Of a DNA stretch of 64,000 nucleotides, positions 17,135 through 26,846 are shown piece after piece (the first letter of the stretch is position 1; the number at the start of each line of letters is the position of its first letter). Under the pieces are notes generated by a model, which ran no database searches, had not been told where the DNA came from, and worked only from the letters and a program-made list of their open reading frames with translations. A program made the translations under genes and the position numbers. This stretch comes from Corynebacterium choanae. GTDB taxonomy: Bacteria > Actinomycetota > Actinomycetes > Mycobacteriales > Mycobacteriaceae. The stretch is taken from assembly GCF_003813965.1 (NCBI RefSeq), contig NZ_CP033896.1:930001-994000 (forward strand). Direction: 5' to 3'.

Positions 17135-18715
17135 TTATTCGATGGTGTCTTTGAGTTTGTCTTCCCGCACAAAGAACAACAAGATGAGCGCTAACACTGC
17201 CAGCGGGCTGAGCCACAAAAATACTGGGGTGAGTGCGTCGTTATAGCTCAACGCAATTGCATCTTGGATGACTGCCGGCAACAGATTCACCGAGTCAGGG
17301 GTGATTGAAGAAGTGGCGTTGCCCTGCGACATGACAGCACCGATTTTTGCGGCCTGTTCTGGGGGCAAGGTGGTGATTGCCTGCGGCACGGTCACCGCAA
17401 GATGCTCTTTTAAGTTAGCGACAAATAAGCCACCCACCAGTGCGGAACCAAGCGAGGCGCCGATTTGGCGCACAAAGTTATTGGTTGCTGTTGCGGTACC
17501 AACCACAGCGATCGGGAAGGTATTTTGCACGATAAGCACCAGAATCTGCATCGCCATCCCCAAACCAAAACCAAGCGTTGCCAAGTAGCTGGAGACTTCA
17601 ACAAGGGAAGAATCAGCATGCAGCCGCGAAAGCAGGATAAGGGCGATAAACACCACAGCTAACCCGGCGATGGGGAACCAGCGGTAGCGGCCGGTACGGG
17701 TCACAATCATGCCGACGACGATGGAGGTTACCGTGAGAGTAAACATCATAGGCAACAGCATCAACCCGGCATTGGTAGGCGAGAGATGATGCACCATCTG
17801 CAGATAGGTTGGCATATATCCCAGGGCACCAAACATGAAAATGCCCATGGTCAGGCCGGCAAGGGTGGTCAGCACAAAGTTTCGTTTGGCAAAGAGCCAC
17901 AGCGGAATCAGCGGGTCGGCTACTTTCGATTCGACAATGATCAGCGCAATGGTTGCCACCACACAGATAGCGATGAGGGAGAGGATCATCGGAGAGGTCC
18001 ACGCATAATCCCGGCCACCCCAGGTGACAAACAAAATAAGTGAAGTGGTCGCTACGGCCATGGTGAGCATGCCCAACCAGTCGAGTTTGCCGGGGCTGCG
18101 GCGGGCCGGCAACTGCAAAAATCGCCACGTAGCGGCAAGTGCAACCACGCCGAGCGGAATGTTGAACCACAAACCCCAGCGCCAGCCAGGGCCGTCGGTA
18201 AACCAGCCACCAGCAATAGGGCCTACCACTGAGGCGAAGGCGAACGCGCCACCCATGATGCCCATATATTTGCCACGTTGCCGGGCGGGCACCACATCGG
18301 CAGTGATCGCCTGGGAGAGAACCATCATGCCGCCGCCGGCCATACCTTGAATAACGCGCGCAATGATGAGTGCTGTCATGGAATGGGCGAAGCCGCCGAT
18401 GATAGATCCGCCGACGAATGCGGCAATCGCAAAGAGGAAGAGTCCTTTGCGTCCTATCTGGTCGCCAAGTTTGCCGAACACTGGCAGGGCAATGGTTTGT
18501 GCCAACAGATAGGCAGTAATCACCCAAGCCATATGTTCAACACCGTGCAGCTCACCGACAATAGTGGGAAGTGCTGTGGCGAAAATCATTTGCCCCAGCG
18601 AGGACATGAGCATCGCACAGATCAGTGCGGTGAAAATCAGTCCAAGATGATTGCCGTTAGTTGGCTGCGGGGCGGGTTTGGCCTGCCGGGCAGGCGGAGA
18701 AACGTCAGTGGTCAT
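17135..18715 (-). CDS. MFS multidrug exporter, DHA2 (14-TM) family
   Basis: The 526-residue protein has 14 hydrophobic helices and belongs to the EmrB/QacA branch of proton-coupled drug exporters. Seen: ATALPTIVGELHGVEHMAWVITAYLLAQT in helix 1-2, the motif A loop GKLGDQIGRKGLFLFA, and ARVIQGMAGGGMMVLSQAITADVVPARQRGKYMG in helix 4 and the following loop, with antiporter motif C-like GPIAGGWF. Substrates cannot be deduced. No TetR-type regulator gene lies beside it. ATG at 18715; the ribosome site is not obvious. Confidence 0.92.
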   Translation of the reverse strand: MTTDVSPPARQAKPAPQPTNGNHLGLIFTALICAMLMSSLGQMIFATALPTIVGELHGVEHMAWVITAYLLAQTIALPVFGKLGDQIGRKGLFLFAIAAFVGGSIIGGFAHSMTALIIARVIQGMAGGGMMVLSQAITADVVPARQRGKYMGIMGGAFAFASVVGPIAGGWFTDGPGWRWGLWFNIPLGVVALAATWRFLQLPARRSPGKLDWLGMLTMAVATTSLILFVTWGGRDYAWTSPMILSLIAICVVATIALIIVESKVADPLIPLWLFAKRNFVLTTLAGLTMGIFMFGALGYMPTYLQMVHHLSPTNAGLMLLPMMFTLTVTSIVVGMIVTRTGRYRWFPIAGLAVVFIALILLSRLHADSSLVEVSSYLATLGFGLGMAMQILVLIVQNTFPIAVVGTATATNNFVRQIGASLGSALVGGLFVANLKEHLAVTVPQAITTLPPEQAAKIGAVMSQGNATSSITPDSVNLLPAVIQDAIALSYNDALTPVFLWLSPLAVLALILLFFVREDKLKDTIE

Positions 18716-19940
18716 AGCGAAAAAAACACCTAAGAACGAATAATAGAAGCCGCACCACTACCTGGCTCGGCAGGAAAGTGGAGTGACCAAAACCTAGAAG
18801 TATGCCCGGTTAGACCTGTATAGGCAGGCTATCGGGCAGCAAGCCTTGGAGCTGTCACCAAAACCGACGGTTGTATAAACCATGGTGGCAGCTGAGGCAA
18901 CGAAATAGTGCGAAAGGCAGCCACCCTGCAGGGTGGGATATCTGCTGCGCACAACAACAGGGAAAAACAATCCATCCCCGGCGCACATGTCGTGGCTGGA
19001 TTGCGCAAACCGCAACAATGCGGGATCACTGCGGTCACCGATTGTGTGACCATGTTGAGGTTTGCCTGCTCCCCACGGTCTTGGGCGACTGCATGCCGTC
19101 ACGCGACCAAGTGGTGGGAACCAAACAATTGTAGAGCAATGATCGCCACAATACATTTTCGCAGCACTCCCAGTGAAACCTAGGCAACCAATATCCATAG
19201 CTGAACGTAACTGTGGAAGTGGCTGTTGTTGGGTATTTGCGGCAACTGATTTGTTAACGCGAAACAGGCACCCTGTATTCCATGCTGCTGGTGCAAACCC
19301 TTCCCTGGCCGCAACTAGCGATACGCAGGAGGAATAGCGGTGTATCCGGCCGGTGGTCTATCGCATCATCCGGGGCGATCGCTCGAGCTGGTGTCGAGAT
19401 TTTCTGCGCTGCGGTAATTTATCGGATGCAATATGTGCAGCTTTTAGGAATTAGCTTGGAACGCCTTCCAGTTTTTATGCGTTACGCTGCAAGATCAATA
19501 ACAGCTAATGAAACCGTTAATACTGCTTCATTGGTGTCCTGGTGGGAGACTTGCTGCGCTCAGCATTGTGGTGTCCGGATGGAAGCTATGCCAATGGCGG
19601 TGAGAGATTGGGCGTTGCAAGTTGTTGTTCATTGCGTTGTGGGGGAGATGCATGTTGCAGGGGTTGAAGACTGTGTAGTGGTGGTGCGCGGGCGAATTGC
19701 GGCCTTATGAGGCCGGTTTGCAGGCTCCCCTGCGGCAGGATCTTTGCTGGTGTTGAAGATCACAAATGGCCCCTGGTCTGGGGATTTTTGCACTCCACCC
19801 CTTTATTGGTATTTACTTTCAATAGTAGTGTAGGTAAGGTAACCGTAACTTCCGCTGATCTGGGTGCCGCCGGGGATGGGGAGAGTGTTCAATCACATCG
19901 TGTGAGTAATCGTTATCTCAACGGAAAACGGAGACCAAAT
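18716..19940. other. Long intergenic region, 1,225 bases, with a DtxR-like motif
   Basis: No credible gene. The best plus-strand open frame (19282-19710) encodes 142 residues without hydrophobic, repeat or family pattern. A relatively A/T-rich patch runs from about 19,420 to 19,530. A DtxR-like box lies at 19830-19848. Confidence 0.5.
19830..19848 (+). promoter_or_regulatory. Candidate metal-repressor (DtxR-like) box before zinT
   Basis: GTAGGTAAGGTAACCGTAA contains the strong half AGGTAAGGTAACC typical of DtxR operators and agrees with the consensus at about 11 of 15 core positions. It ends 92 bases before the ZinT-like gene. A zinc-sensing Zur site would be A/T-rich with TGAAAAT arms, and none was found here. 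Confidence 0.4.
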
Positions 19941-20678
19941 ATGCGTATCACCATGCACCCAACTATGAAGATCGCTGCAGTTTCGATCACTGCAGCCTTG
20001 ACCCTTGCAGGCTGCTCAAACGCAGCACAAGATGATCTCAGCAAGGCCGCCGACAATGTGGAAAGCGCTGCGAAAACCGCTAGCTCGAACGCCTCAACTG
20101 AAGCTTCGAAAGCAGCTGAAGCAGTTTCCTCCCAAGCCTCGAAAGCAAGTGACGCTGCAAAGCAAGCCGCCACGAAAGCAACCCTGGCCGACTGGGATGG
20201 CACCTGGGTTTCCCTCGCCACCTATGTTGATGATCCAGACCTAGCCCCAGCGTTTGAGCATGAAGCCCAAGAACACGGCGAATCCGTCGATGCGCTGCAA
20301 GCAGAGCTGCGCGACAAATACGCCGCTCCGGTGGAGGGGCTGGTCATCAACGAAGATGAGATCACCTTCGTCACCAAGCGGGCTGATGTCGATAACCCGA
20401 CGGAGCAGCCGGTGAAATATGTCTTCGACGATGCGATCGAAGACTCGCACGGCGCGAAAACCTTCACCTGGTTTGTGTTCAAAGCTGAAGGCGACGCACC
20501 GTATCCGTATGTGTTCCTCCTGCCTCGCCATGGGGAAGAGACCCTCGAGCACTTCCATGCACGCTTCGGCAGCGACAAAGATGCGCTGAAAAATGCGGAC
20601 AACTTCCCAACATTCGTGGATCCGCAGCGCGCAACCGCAGCCCAGTTGGAAGAGGAACTGGTACACCACGGGCACTAG
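19941..20678 (+). CDS. zinT: ZinT-domain lipoprotein with an Ala/Ser-rich stalk
   Basis: A 245-residue lipoprotein (lipobox LAGC25). Residues 26-80 form an A/S/K/D/E-rich segment, probably a helical stalk. Residues 84-240 match ZinT/YodA: DWDGTWVSLATYVDDPDL, a central beta barrel, and the ligand cluster LPRHGEETLEHFHARFG, where His197, His204 and His206 correspond to the zinc-binding histidines of E. coli ZinT; the C-terminus ends HHGH. ZinT proteins capture zinc and pass it to ZnuA. In AdcA of streptococci the ZinT domain is fused to the binding protein; here it is a separate lipoprotein 800 bases upstream of znuA. ATG with GGAG upstream. Confidence 0.88.
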   Translation: MRITMHPTMKIAAVSITAALTLAGCSNAAQDDLSKAADNVESAAKTASSNASTEASKAAEAVSSQASKASDAAKQAATKATLADWDGTWVSLATYVDDPDLAPAFEHEAQEHGESVDALQAELRDKYAAPVEGLVINEDEITFVTKRADVDNPTEQPVKYVFDDAIEDSHGAKTFTWFVFKAEGDAPYPYVFLLPRHGEETLEHFHARFGSDKDALKNADNFPTFVDPQRATAAQLEEELVHHGH

Positions 20679-21481
20679 TCAAGTGGTCTCGCACATGACC
20701 TGATTCCTTCAACAATCAGCTCGCGGCGCAGCGGGGGCGGGCAGAAGCTGGGGTTGCATGCGGGCTTGGAGCAGACAAGCCCCACCCCGGCTCCAAGCAT
20801 TACTGCATCCCAGGTGACATAAATTAGCCGGTAGCCAGTGTGGATGCGCAGCACAGCAGTGCACAAGTATTTGGCGCTGGAGCCACTACAAAGTGGTGAT
20901 TTGCGCAAGCTTGCTGCGCTGCAGCTGTGGCCGTGGTAGAGGCATCGTCCCGAAGCCTGGAGCAAGGCCGAATGGTGTCTCTATCGGCTTTTCACCCCAG
21001 TGGGTGTATCGGCAGTTTTCACCTTCCGGGTTCAGCGAAAAGTTGGCACGGAAGCCGGGTGGACGTCAGCAGATCATGTGGTGCTGCTTTTGCACGATGA
21101 GCAAGCAATCCCTAATCCTGCTGGGGCTTGTCAGCTGTGCAATGTTAACTGTTGGCGCAAGGCTGTGGCGCAGCAGGCTATGCACCGCCGAAGCGCCATG
21201 CAAAATCTGCGGTGGGAGAGCCAGAATGGACTGGTTCTTCACCAGATAGTTCCGCAGCGGCTTTCCCTGGTTTTCCCAGGGGCTACAACCGTGCACCCTG
21301 CTGTGATAACACCACCTATGTCAGGTACTACGGGGTGTCGTCGCGATCGACGAGGCGCGAAACAGGTGTGCAACTGCGCCAACGACGATGACCGCACCAC
21401 GCCAATCGCGATGACCACACCATGCCACCATTGGTGTTAGCAGAAGCATCCGCACCGGGGACAAGACACAAACGAACAACC
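20679..21481. other. Intergenic, 803 bases, between zinT and znuA
   Basis: Contains the hairpin at 20764-20798. Open frames (for example 20893-21249 and 21000-21440, plus) show no motif. No A/T-rich Zur-like palindrome is seen before znuA. Confidence 0.5.
20764..20798 (+). terminator. Hairpin after zinT
   Basis: GCTTGGAGC and GCTCCAAGC form a perfect nine-pair stem with a 17-base loop; no U-run follows, so termination may be partial. Confidence 0.5.
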
Positions 21482-22858
21482 ATGATCGCAAGAATAAACC
21501 CGCGACTACATCTCTGGTCGCAGCAGCCAGATCGAGGAAGCAACCCTTCACCCATCAGCAGGTTGCACACGCTCTGCGCGCTGCTCGCATTGTTGTGTGT
21601 GCTCACCTTCGTGATGGCAGGATGCAGCGCACCCACCCAATCGCAACAACCACACAAGCCGGTGGTGTACGCCTCATTTTTTCCGATCTATTCCCTCACC
21701 CAGCGAATCGCAGGTGATGAGGTCGAAGTGCGGTCGTTTATGCCAGAAGGCCAAGACCCGCATCTGTGGGAGCCAACACCGAAACATATGGCTGACCTTG
21801 CCCGGGCAGATCTCCTCGTGGTCAATGGTGCGAATATGGAACCTTGGCTTCCACTAGTGCAGGCCGCGTTGCCGGATCTGCCAATCCTCAACCTTTCCGA
21901 CTATGTAGAGCTCATCACCTACAAAGGTGCTGCCGCCCGCGGGGAATTCCAATTCCTGGGCGAAACAACCATTTCCAGCAATAAGAGCTACTCCATTGTT
22001 TTCGGACATACCCATGAATCATCAATGCGGGTAGCATTTTTCCCGAAACCAGAAGCTGCAACGACTGCACAGCTGGTGCAGCGTGGCCGGGAGATTATGC
22101 TCAGCGACGGACAGGACACCCGGCAACACACCACCATCGAGGTCAGCCCAGGTCAGGTGTATAACCTGACGATGGGGCACGAGTCAGGGGAAGTAGCATT
22201 CCGTTTCCCTACAGCAGGCCAATGGCTCATCGTCAGTGATCGGGCAAGCGAAGAAATCCTGCCCTATATTTTCACCGATGACCAAGGCAACACCGTTGCA
22301 ACCCCGCCGGTAATCGAGGGCGGTTCAGCGAAAACGGATCATTCCACCTTCGACCCGCACTCCTGGCTGAGTATCGTCAACGGCAAACGCTACGCCAATG
22401 CCATCAACGTCGAGCTGAAAGACCGCTTCCCGGAATACGCCGATACGTTTCAACGCAACAAAGTGGAGTTGGTGAGTGAACTGACCACGCTGCAGGCGCA
22501 ATTCGTGGAACGTCTCCAAGACGCACCCCGAAAAGAGTTCTTAACCGCACACAATGCGTTTGCCTATCTTGCCCGGGACTTTGGGCTCAAACAGTATCCA
22601 CTGCAAGGGCTCACCACGAATGCGGCGCCGAAACTTGGTGTGTTAATTGAATCGATTCGGCTCGCGCACCGCAGCGGTATACCGGTGGTGTTTTATGAAG
22701 ACGGCGAAGATCCCAAAATGGCAGAGGTGATTGCCGACGAGATTGGTGGCACTGCCCGGCCTTTGATCTCTATGGAACATGGCGACGCGCATACTGGCCA
22801 AGACTATGTGGGAATTACTCGTCGGAACTTGGAAATACTCTATGAGGCGTTGCGCTAA
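21482..22858 (+). CDS. znuA: ZnuA-like metal-binding lipoprotein with an inserted domain
   Basis: Cluster A-I substrate-binding protein of a zinc/manganese ABC importer. In the 458-residue form the lipobox is VMAGC48. Metal ligands appear in QDPHLWEP (His94), DPHSWL (His293) and TAHNAF (His357), with acidic residues in FYEDGED near 406-410. Typical ZnuA proteins have about 300 residues; here roughly 145-285 is an insertion replacing the usual His-rich loop. It has alternating strands, with FGHTHESSMRVAFFP and TMGHESGEVAFRFP, and looks beta-sandwich-like. Such inserts are known in the actinobacterial anchored-repeat ABC transporter group (TIGR03769-03773), which may apply. The start may also be ATG 21422. 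The ATPase and permease follow. Confidence 0.88.
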   Translation: MIARINPRLHLWSQQPDRGSNPSPISRLHTLCALLALLCVLTFVMAGCSAPTQSQQPHKPVVYASFFPIYSLTQRIAGDEVEVRSFMPEGQDPHLWEPTPKHMADLARADLLVVNGANMEPWLPLVQAALPDLPILNLSDYVELITYKGAAARGEFQFLGETTISSNKSYSIVFGHTHESSMRVAFFPKPEAATTAQLVQRGREIMLSDGQDTRQHTTIEVSPGQVYNLTMGHESGEVAFRFPTAGQWLIVSDRASEEILPYIFTDDQGNTVATPPVIEGGSAKTDHSTFDPHSWLSIVNGKRYANAINVELKDRFPEYADTFQRNKVELVSELTTLQAQFVERLQDAPRKEFLTAHNAFAYLARDFGLKQYPLQGLTTNAAPKLGVLIESIRLAHRSGIPVVFYEDGEDPKMAEVIADEIGGTARPLISMEHGDAHTGQDYVGITRRNLEILYEALR

Positions 22859-23020
22859 TCAGACAGCAGCGATGGTCTGGTGCCCCAATGCGACGGTGAA
22901 TCTCGGGTTTGCTGGCAAGGGTTGCAAAGTATCCTGGCTAGGCGAGGAGCCCCATGGGAGGCGCCGTTACACACCCCTAAAGATGAGCAATCAACGACAG
23001 AACCTCAAGGCAAAAAATCG

Positions 23021-23710
23021 ATGACAACAACCCCCATTCTTGCCCGCGACCTCGGGTTTGCCTATGGTCGCCACGAAGTATTGCAGGGGATCACCCTTAC
23101 GGTTGATCCCGGTGCGGTGGTGTGTATTACTGGTGAAAACGGCAGCGGCAAGTCAACTTTGTTGAAGCTGTGTACCGGTGCACTGACCCCCACCACCGGT
23201 GAGCTGACACTTTTTGGTGAACCGGCGACAAAACGTTCCGCGCTGCGCCATGTGGGCTATGTGCCGCAGGCAACCTCGGTGGAAAAACTTGCGTTCCCGA
23301 TCACCTCCCGGGAATTGGTGGTGCAAGGTTTAGCACGCCACTTTGGGTTGCTCCACATCCCGAAAAACACCCACTATGAGCAGGCAGATGCGCTGCTAGA
23401 GACCATGGGGCTTGCTCCTGTTGCCACGGTGCCTTTTCCAGAACTTTCCGGTGGTCAACAGCAGCGGGTGCTCATTACTCGGGCGTTGATCGATAACCCG
23501 AAATTGTTAGTGCTAGACGAACCAACCTCCGGGGTGGATCGGGAAAGCCGCCGCCAATTCCTGGGGCTGATCGATGAACTGCACACTACCCGGGATCTCA
23601 CCATCATGATCGTCACCCACACCATTGATGAGGTGGTGGCTTCGGTGGCTGTTTCACACCATTACCGCATTGAGCAGGGGAGGCTTCACCATGTGGCAAC
23701 TCTTCGTTGA
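23021..23710 (+). CDS. znuC: Zinc/manganese ABC importer, ATP-binding protein
   Basis: The 229-residue ATPase shows Walker A GENGSGKST, Q-loop VPQATSV, signature LSGGQQQRVLITRAL, Walker B LLVLDEPTSGVD and switch histidine IVTHTID. It powers uptake with the membrane subunit encoded next; the two genes overlap by 20 bases, indicating coupled translation. The metal is inferred from the ZnuA- and ZinT-like neighbours. The start is the ATG preceded by CTCAAGGC. Confidence 0.92.
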   Translation: MTTTPILARDLGFAYGRHEVLQGITLTVDPGAVVCITGENGSGKSTLLKLCTGALTPTTGELTLFGEPATKRSALRHVGYVPQATSVEKLAFPITSRELVVQGLARHFGLLHIPKNTHYEQADALLETMGLAPVATVPFPELSGGQQQRVLITRALIDNPKLLVLDEPTSGVDRESRRQFLGLIDELHTTRDLTIMIVTHTIDEVVASVAVSHHYRIEQGRLHHVATLR

Positions 23711-24506
23711 GTTTGAGTTTGTGCGCCGCACCATCGCGGTTGGGTTGATGTTGGCGGTCGCCATCCCACTACTCGGCATTGTCATGGTGGGGCGGCGGAC
23801 ATCTATGATGGCCGATGCGTTGTCGCACACCTCTTTGGCAGGGGTGGCTGTAGGATTAATTGCCGGATTTACCCCGGTAGCAGGAGCTGTCATAGTGGCA
23901 GTGATCGGTGCGTTTATTATCGAACTGTTGCGGAAGCGATTCCCACAATATGGTGATCTTGCCACTGCTGTGACGTTGTCCGCGGGGCTCGGGGTGGCGG
24001 TGATTTTGGCTGATCTTGCCCCCAGCGGGCGAAGCTTCGAGTCGTATCTGTTTGGCAGTATTACCGCGGTGACCCGTAGTGATGTGTGGTTTACCGCTAT
24101 TGCCACCGGCCTGGTGGTGGTAGCAAGTTTGGTGTTTTACGGCGACGTGAAAGATATTGCGGTCGATCCAATATTGGCGAAAATCGCCGGCACCCGAGTC
24201 ACAGTGATCAACGCACTGTTTACTGCTCTTGCTGCAGTCACTGTGGCATTGTCGGCGAAAGTGATCGGCGCGCTGCTGGTGGTATCGCTTATGGTGCTGC
24301 CTGTTGCTACCGCGTTGACAGTTGCCCGCTCCTATCGGGCAACCGTGTGGTGGTCGGTGGCTATGGGGGTGGCATACACCTTTATTGGGATCTCTGCTTC
24401 CTACGAGTTTGATCTTCGTCCCGGCGGGGCAATTGTGGTCACCGCCGTCCTGGGGCTACTCGCAGTGACTTGTTTCCGAATGATTCGCAAAGCCGGAAGA
24501 ACCTAG
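23691..24506 (+). CDS. znuB: Zinc/manganese ABC importer, permease
   Basis: The 271-residue membrane protein is of the ABC-3 family, with about eight to nine helices. The N-terminus FEFVRRTIAVGLMLAVAIPLLGIVMVGRRTSMMADALSHTSLAGVAVG contains the family hallmark with the ADALSH(T/S) motif. Ser/Thr and acidic residues in later helices (FDLRPGGAIVV) are also typical. AGGGGAGG lies just before the ATG within the end of znuC. No obvious terminator separates it from the convergent metF. Confidence 0.92.
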   Translation: MWQLFVEFEFVRRTIAVGLMLAVAIPLLGIVMVGRRTSMMADALSHTSLAGVAVGLIAGFTPVAGAVIVAVIGAFIIELLRKRFPQYGDLATAVTLSAGLGVAVILADLAPSGRSFESYLFGSITAVTRSDVWFTAIATGLVVVASLVFYGDVKDIAVDPILAKIAGTRVTVINALFTALAAVTVALSAKVIGALLVVSLMVLPVATALTVARSYRATVWWSVAMGVAYTFIGISASYEFDLRPGGAIVVTAVLGLLAVTCFRMIRKAGRT

Positions 24507-24669
24507 CTCGGCTACATGACGTAACCTGCGGCCAAGTTTTCTGCATCATCTGTGCACATGCTTGGCCAGCCGCCAGGGTTGTGCCGACAGCGCAACAAGA
24601 TGCTTTCGTCGCGGATTGTCGATGACTGCGTGATTGCAGAGCAGCGAAACACTCAAGGAGAGAGATGCG

Positions 24670-25689
24670 CTAGTTTTCGGTGAGCAATTCGGTTGCCCGA
24701 TCAAGGGTGCGCAGCGCAGGTTCAGCCTGATTAAAGGTGTACAGGTGAATACCTGGGGCGCCCTCCGCGATAAGATCGACGATCAGCTTGCCGGCGAAGT
24801 TGTAGCCTACTGTAGCTGCGGCGGCGCTATCAGGTGCCGCGGATAAATCGGCGAGCAACCTTTCGGGGATTGGTACCCCGGTCAACTCATGTACCCGGTG
24901 CAGACGCCGTGCCTCAACAGGCGGCAAAATCCCTGGAATGATCGGAATTGTCACCCCTTTGGCACGTGCCTCGCGCACAAAGGTCGCATAGGTGTCAGCT
25001 GACCACACTGTTTGGGTGATGGCGAAATCAGCTCCAGCGACTTGTTTATGAACCAGCCGTTCCACTTCTTGAGCGACAGTGGTGCCTGCCGCCGGATTGC
25101 CATCGGGGAAGGCTGCCACCCCGATCCGCAGTGGACGCAGCGATGCGCGCAGCGCCTGGGAGGGGTGTTCCGCGCAGCGGGAAAATTCTTCCTGGCGGAT
25201 AAGTCGTACGAGATCAGCAGCACAGGTGAGCGCATCATCGGCAGGCTGCCAGTCGGGGCGATTTGCCGGCGGATCGCCCCGGAGCGCCAAAAATGTTCGC
25301 ACCCCGCTGTCCAGATAGTCATTGGTGATTTGGCGGACTTCATCAACGCTGGTTCCCACACAAGTAAAGTGCGCAATCGGTACGGTTGGTGAATCAAAAG
25401 CAATCGAATGCGTGACCTCCCGCGCGCCACGCCGGTCTTGGCCAGCAGCCCCATATGTCACCGAGATAAAGTCTGGTCGGCTGGCCACTAACTGCTCGAG
25501 TGTTGCCCAAAACTTTGGCGCTGCAGTCAGGTCGCGTGGCGGCATAACCTCAAAGGAGAACGCAACTTTTCCTTGCAGTAATGATTGCGGGGGATGCACA
25601 CAAGTGTCATCCGTTTCGGCAGCAGCTGATCCTCCGGGAGCAGTGTCAGCAAAGGTGCGTGCCGGGCAGTATTGATGTGCGCGCAACAT
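24670..25689 (-). CDS. metF: 5,10-methylenetetrahydrofolate reductase
   Basis: MetF reduces methylene-THF to methyl-THF for methionine synthesis, using FAD. The 339-residue TIM-barrel protein has SFEVMPPRD (catalytic Glu in SFEVxPPR), DFISVTYGAAGQDRRG, FLALRGDPP and ADFAITQTVWSADTY, all characteristic. The C-terminal HLYTFNQAEPALR is also typical. The ATG has AAAGG upstream. No metE or metH gene is nearby, and I find no SAM riboswitch in the leader. It converges with znuB. Confidence 0.94.
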   Translation of the reverse strand: MLRAHQYCPARTFADTAPGGSAAAETDDTCVHPPQSLLQGKVAFSFEVMPPRDLTAAPKFWATLEQLVASRPDFISVTYGAAGQDRRGAREVTHSIAFDSPTVPIAHFTCVGTSVDEVRQITNDYLDSGVRTFLALRGDPPANRPDWQPADDALTCAADLVRLIRQEEFSRCAEHPSQALRASLRPLRIGVAAFPDGNPAAGTTVAQEVERLVHKQVAGADFAITQTVWSADTYATFVREARAKGVTIPIIPGILPPVEARRLHRVHELTGVPIPERLLADLSAAPDSAAAATVGYNFAGKLIVDLIAEGAPGIHLYTFNQAEPALRTLDRATELLTEN

Positions 25690-26345
25690 ATGGTGAACCT
25701 TTCGCCGGGGGAATCAAAACGAATTGGGGGACTAGGGGGCTTGCTCCGGTTGCTGCACTGGTTCCTGCAGTGTGCCGTCTTAGGGGGATGGAATCCAGCT
25801 TCCTGTAGTCGCTACACGACTGTAATGCAGACCAAGCGGTACGGCAAGGATATTCACCAGTGAGTCAGGTGTGTTCGGGGGTGAAATGCAGGCTTGGTTG
25901 AAGCCTGCTTAAGTCCCGAAGGTCTAGAGTAGTCCCAGTTCGGATGCTAAGTTATTGCAACCTTCGGGGATGGGTCTTTTCCGGCTGGGCGGGGGTGGGA
26001 AGCGGTGGCAATTCCCACATTGACGGTGCGGTACTTAGTGAAAATAGACCGCTTGTTCTGTTGTTGGGTCGAGGGTGCCAGCAGGATCACAGTGGCAGCC
26101 TCACCATCCCGGTTGTGGGTTCCGCTGCTGAAGTCTTGGCAACGGGTATGCCGCAGATCAGCATATTTGTCATTCGCCGTCGTTGGTCTGCCCTGGATAA
26201 CGCCATAGTGCAGCGAACATGCACATTGCATGTGGGGTCACGAGGCTGTGCGCGCATCCGTGCTCTGCGGAGTGAACCAACCTGAACACAGCAACGCCAC
26301 ACGCCCAGGTAGGGTGCCGGGAGTGTGGCGAGAGCAGATGCGGAT
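25690..26345. other. Intergenic, 656 bases
   Basis: Upstream of metF on the minus strand. A perfect small hairpin GCAGGCTT-GGTTG-AAGCCTGC occurs at 25888-25908. No gene or known riboswitch recognised. Confidence 0.5.
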
Positions 26346-26846
26346 TTATTGTGGACCAGGACGGCCGAGCGCATTGGCAACAGTGCCAGTAAGTTGGCTG
26401 GACCCAGTTTGCACATTCGAAGAAAAGCCAGTGAGCTGGTCGATAACCCCTTGGATTTGCGGTGGGTACATGACGCGACCGTCGGGATAGACCAGGCCAC
26501 GCGACCGGGCAGCAGACTCGTAGGCTTGGGCAATGGTGGCAAGCACCATGACCGTGATGAGGATGCCTTTGTATCCGCCGATCGGGTTGACAATGCGAGA
26601 GGATAAACCGCGAATATGCCAGCCGAGACCAGGATCATTACTCGACGGCGCCGATGACAGACCAGGCTGTGCATAGTCGGGCACATTCGGGGTGAGGTTG
26701 CCGGTGGTCTCAGTGGTTTGGGTGGCAACCACTGGATCCTCAGTGGCCACAGTTTCAGCATGGGCGGGAGTAGTACCGGTGAACACTAATGTGGTCACCA
26801 ACCCGGCGACATAGATTGCCTGGCGGCGACGACGAAAAACAGCCAC
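26346..26846 (-). CDS. Secreted or membrane-anchored protein of unknown function
   Basis: The 166-residue protein begins with a basic N-region and a signal peptide ending THPAHA-like (FTGTTPAHA|ET), then a Thr/Pro-rich stretch (residues 30-70), and a hydrophobic segment around 93-108 (GILITVMVLATIAQAY) that could be a second membrane helix. The end contains GLVYPDGRVMYPPQIQGVIDQL. No cysteine is present. I do not recognise the family. Confidence 0.7.
   Translation of the reverse strand: MAVFRRRRQAIYVAGLVTTLVFTGTTPAHAETVATEDPVVATQTTETTGNLTPNVPDYAQPGLSSAPSSNDPGLGWHIRGLSSRIVNPIGGYKGILITVMVLATIAQAYESAARSRGLVYPDGRVMYPPQIQGVIDQLTGFSSNVQTGSSQLTGTVANALGRPGPQ

Noticed and set aside
19282..19710. 142-codon plus-strand open frame before zinT
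   Set aside because: No family pattern, weak ribosome site, rich in Cys, Trp and Met without a structure; looks like chance.
25888..25908. Hairpin in the metF leader as part of a SAM riboswitch
   Set aside because: A lone eight-pair hairpin; none of the conserved SAM aptamer segments was found nearby.
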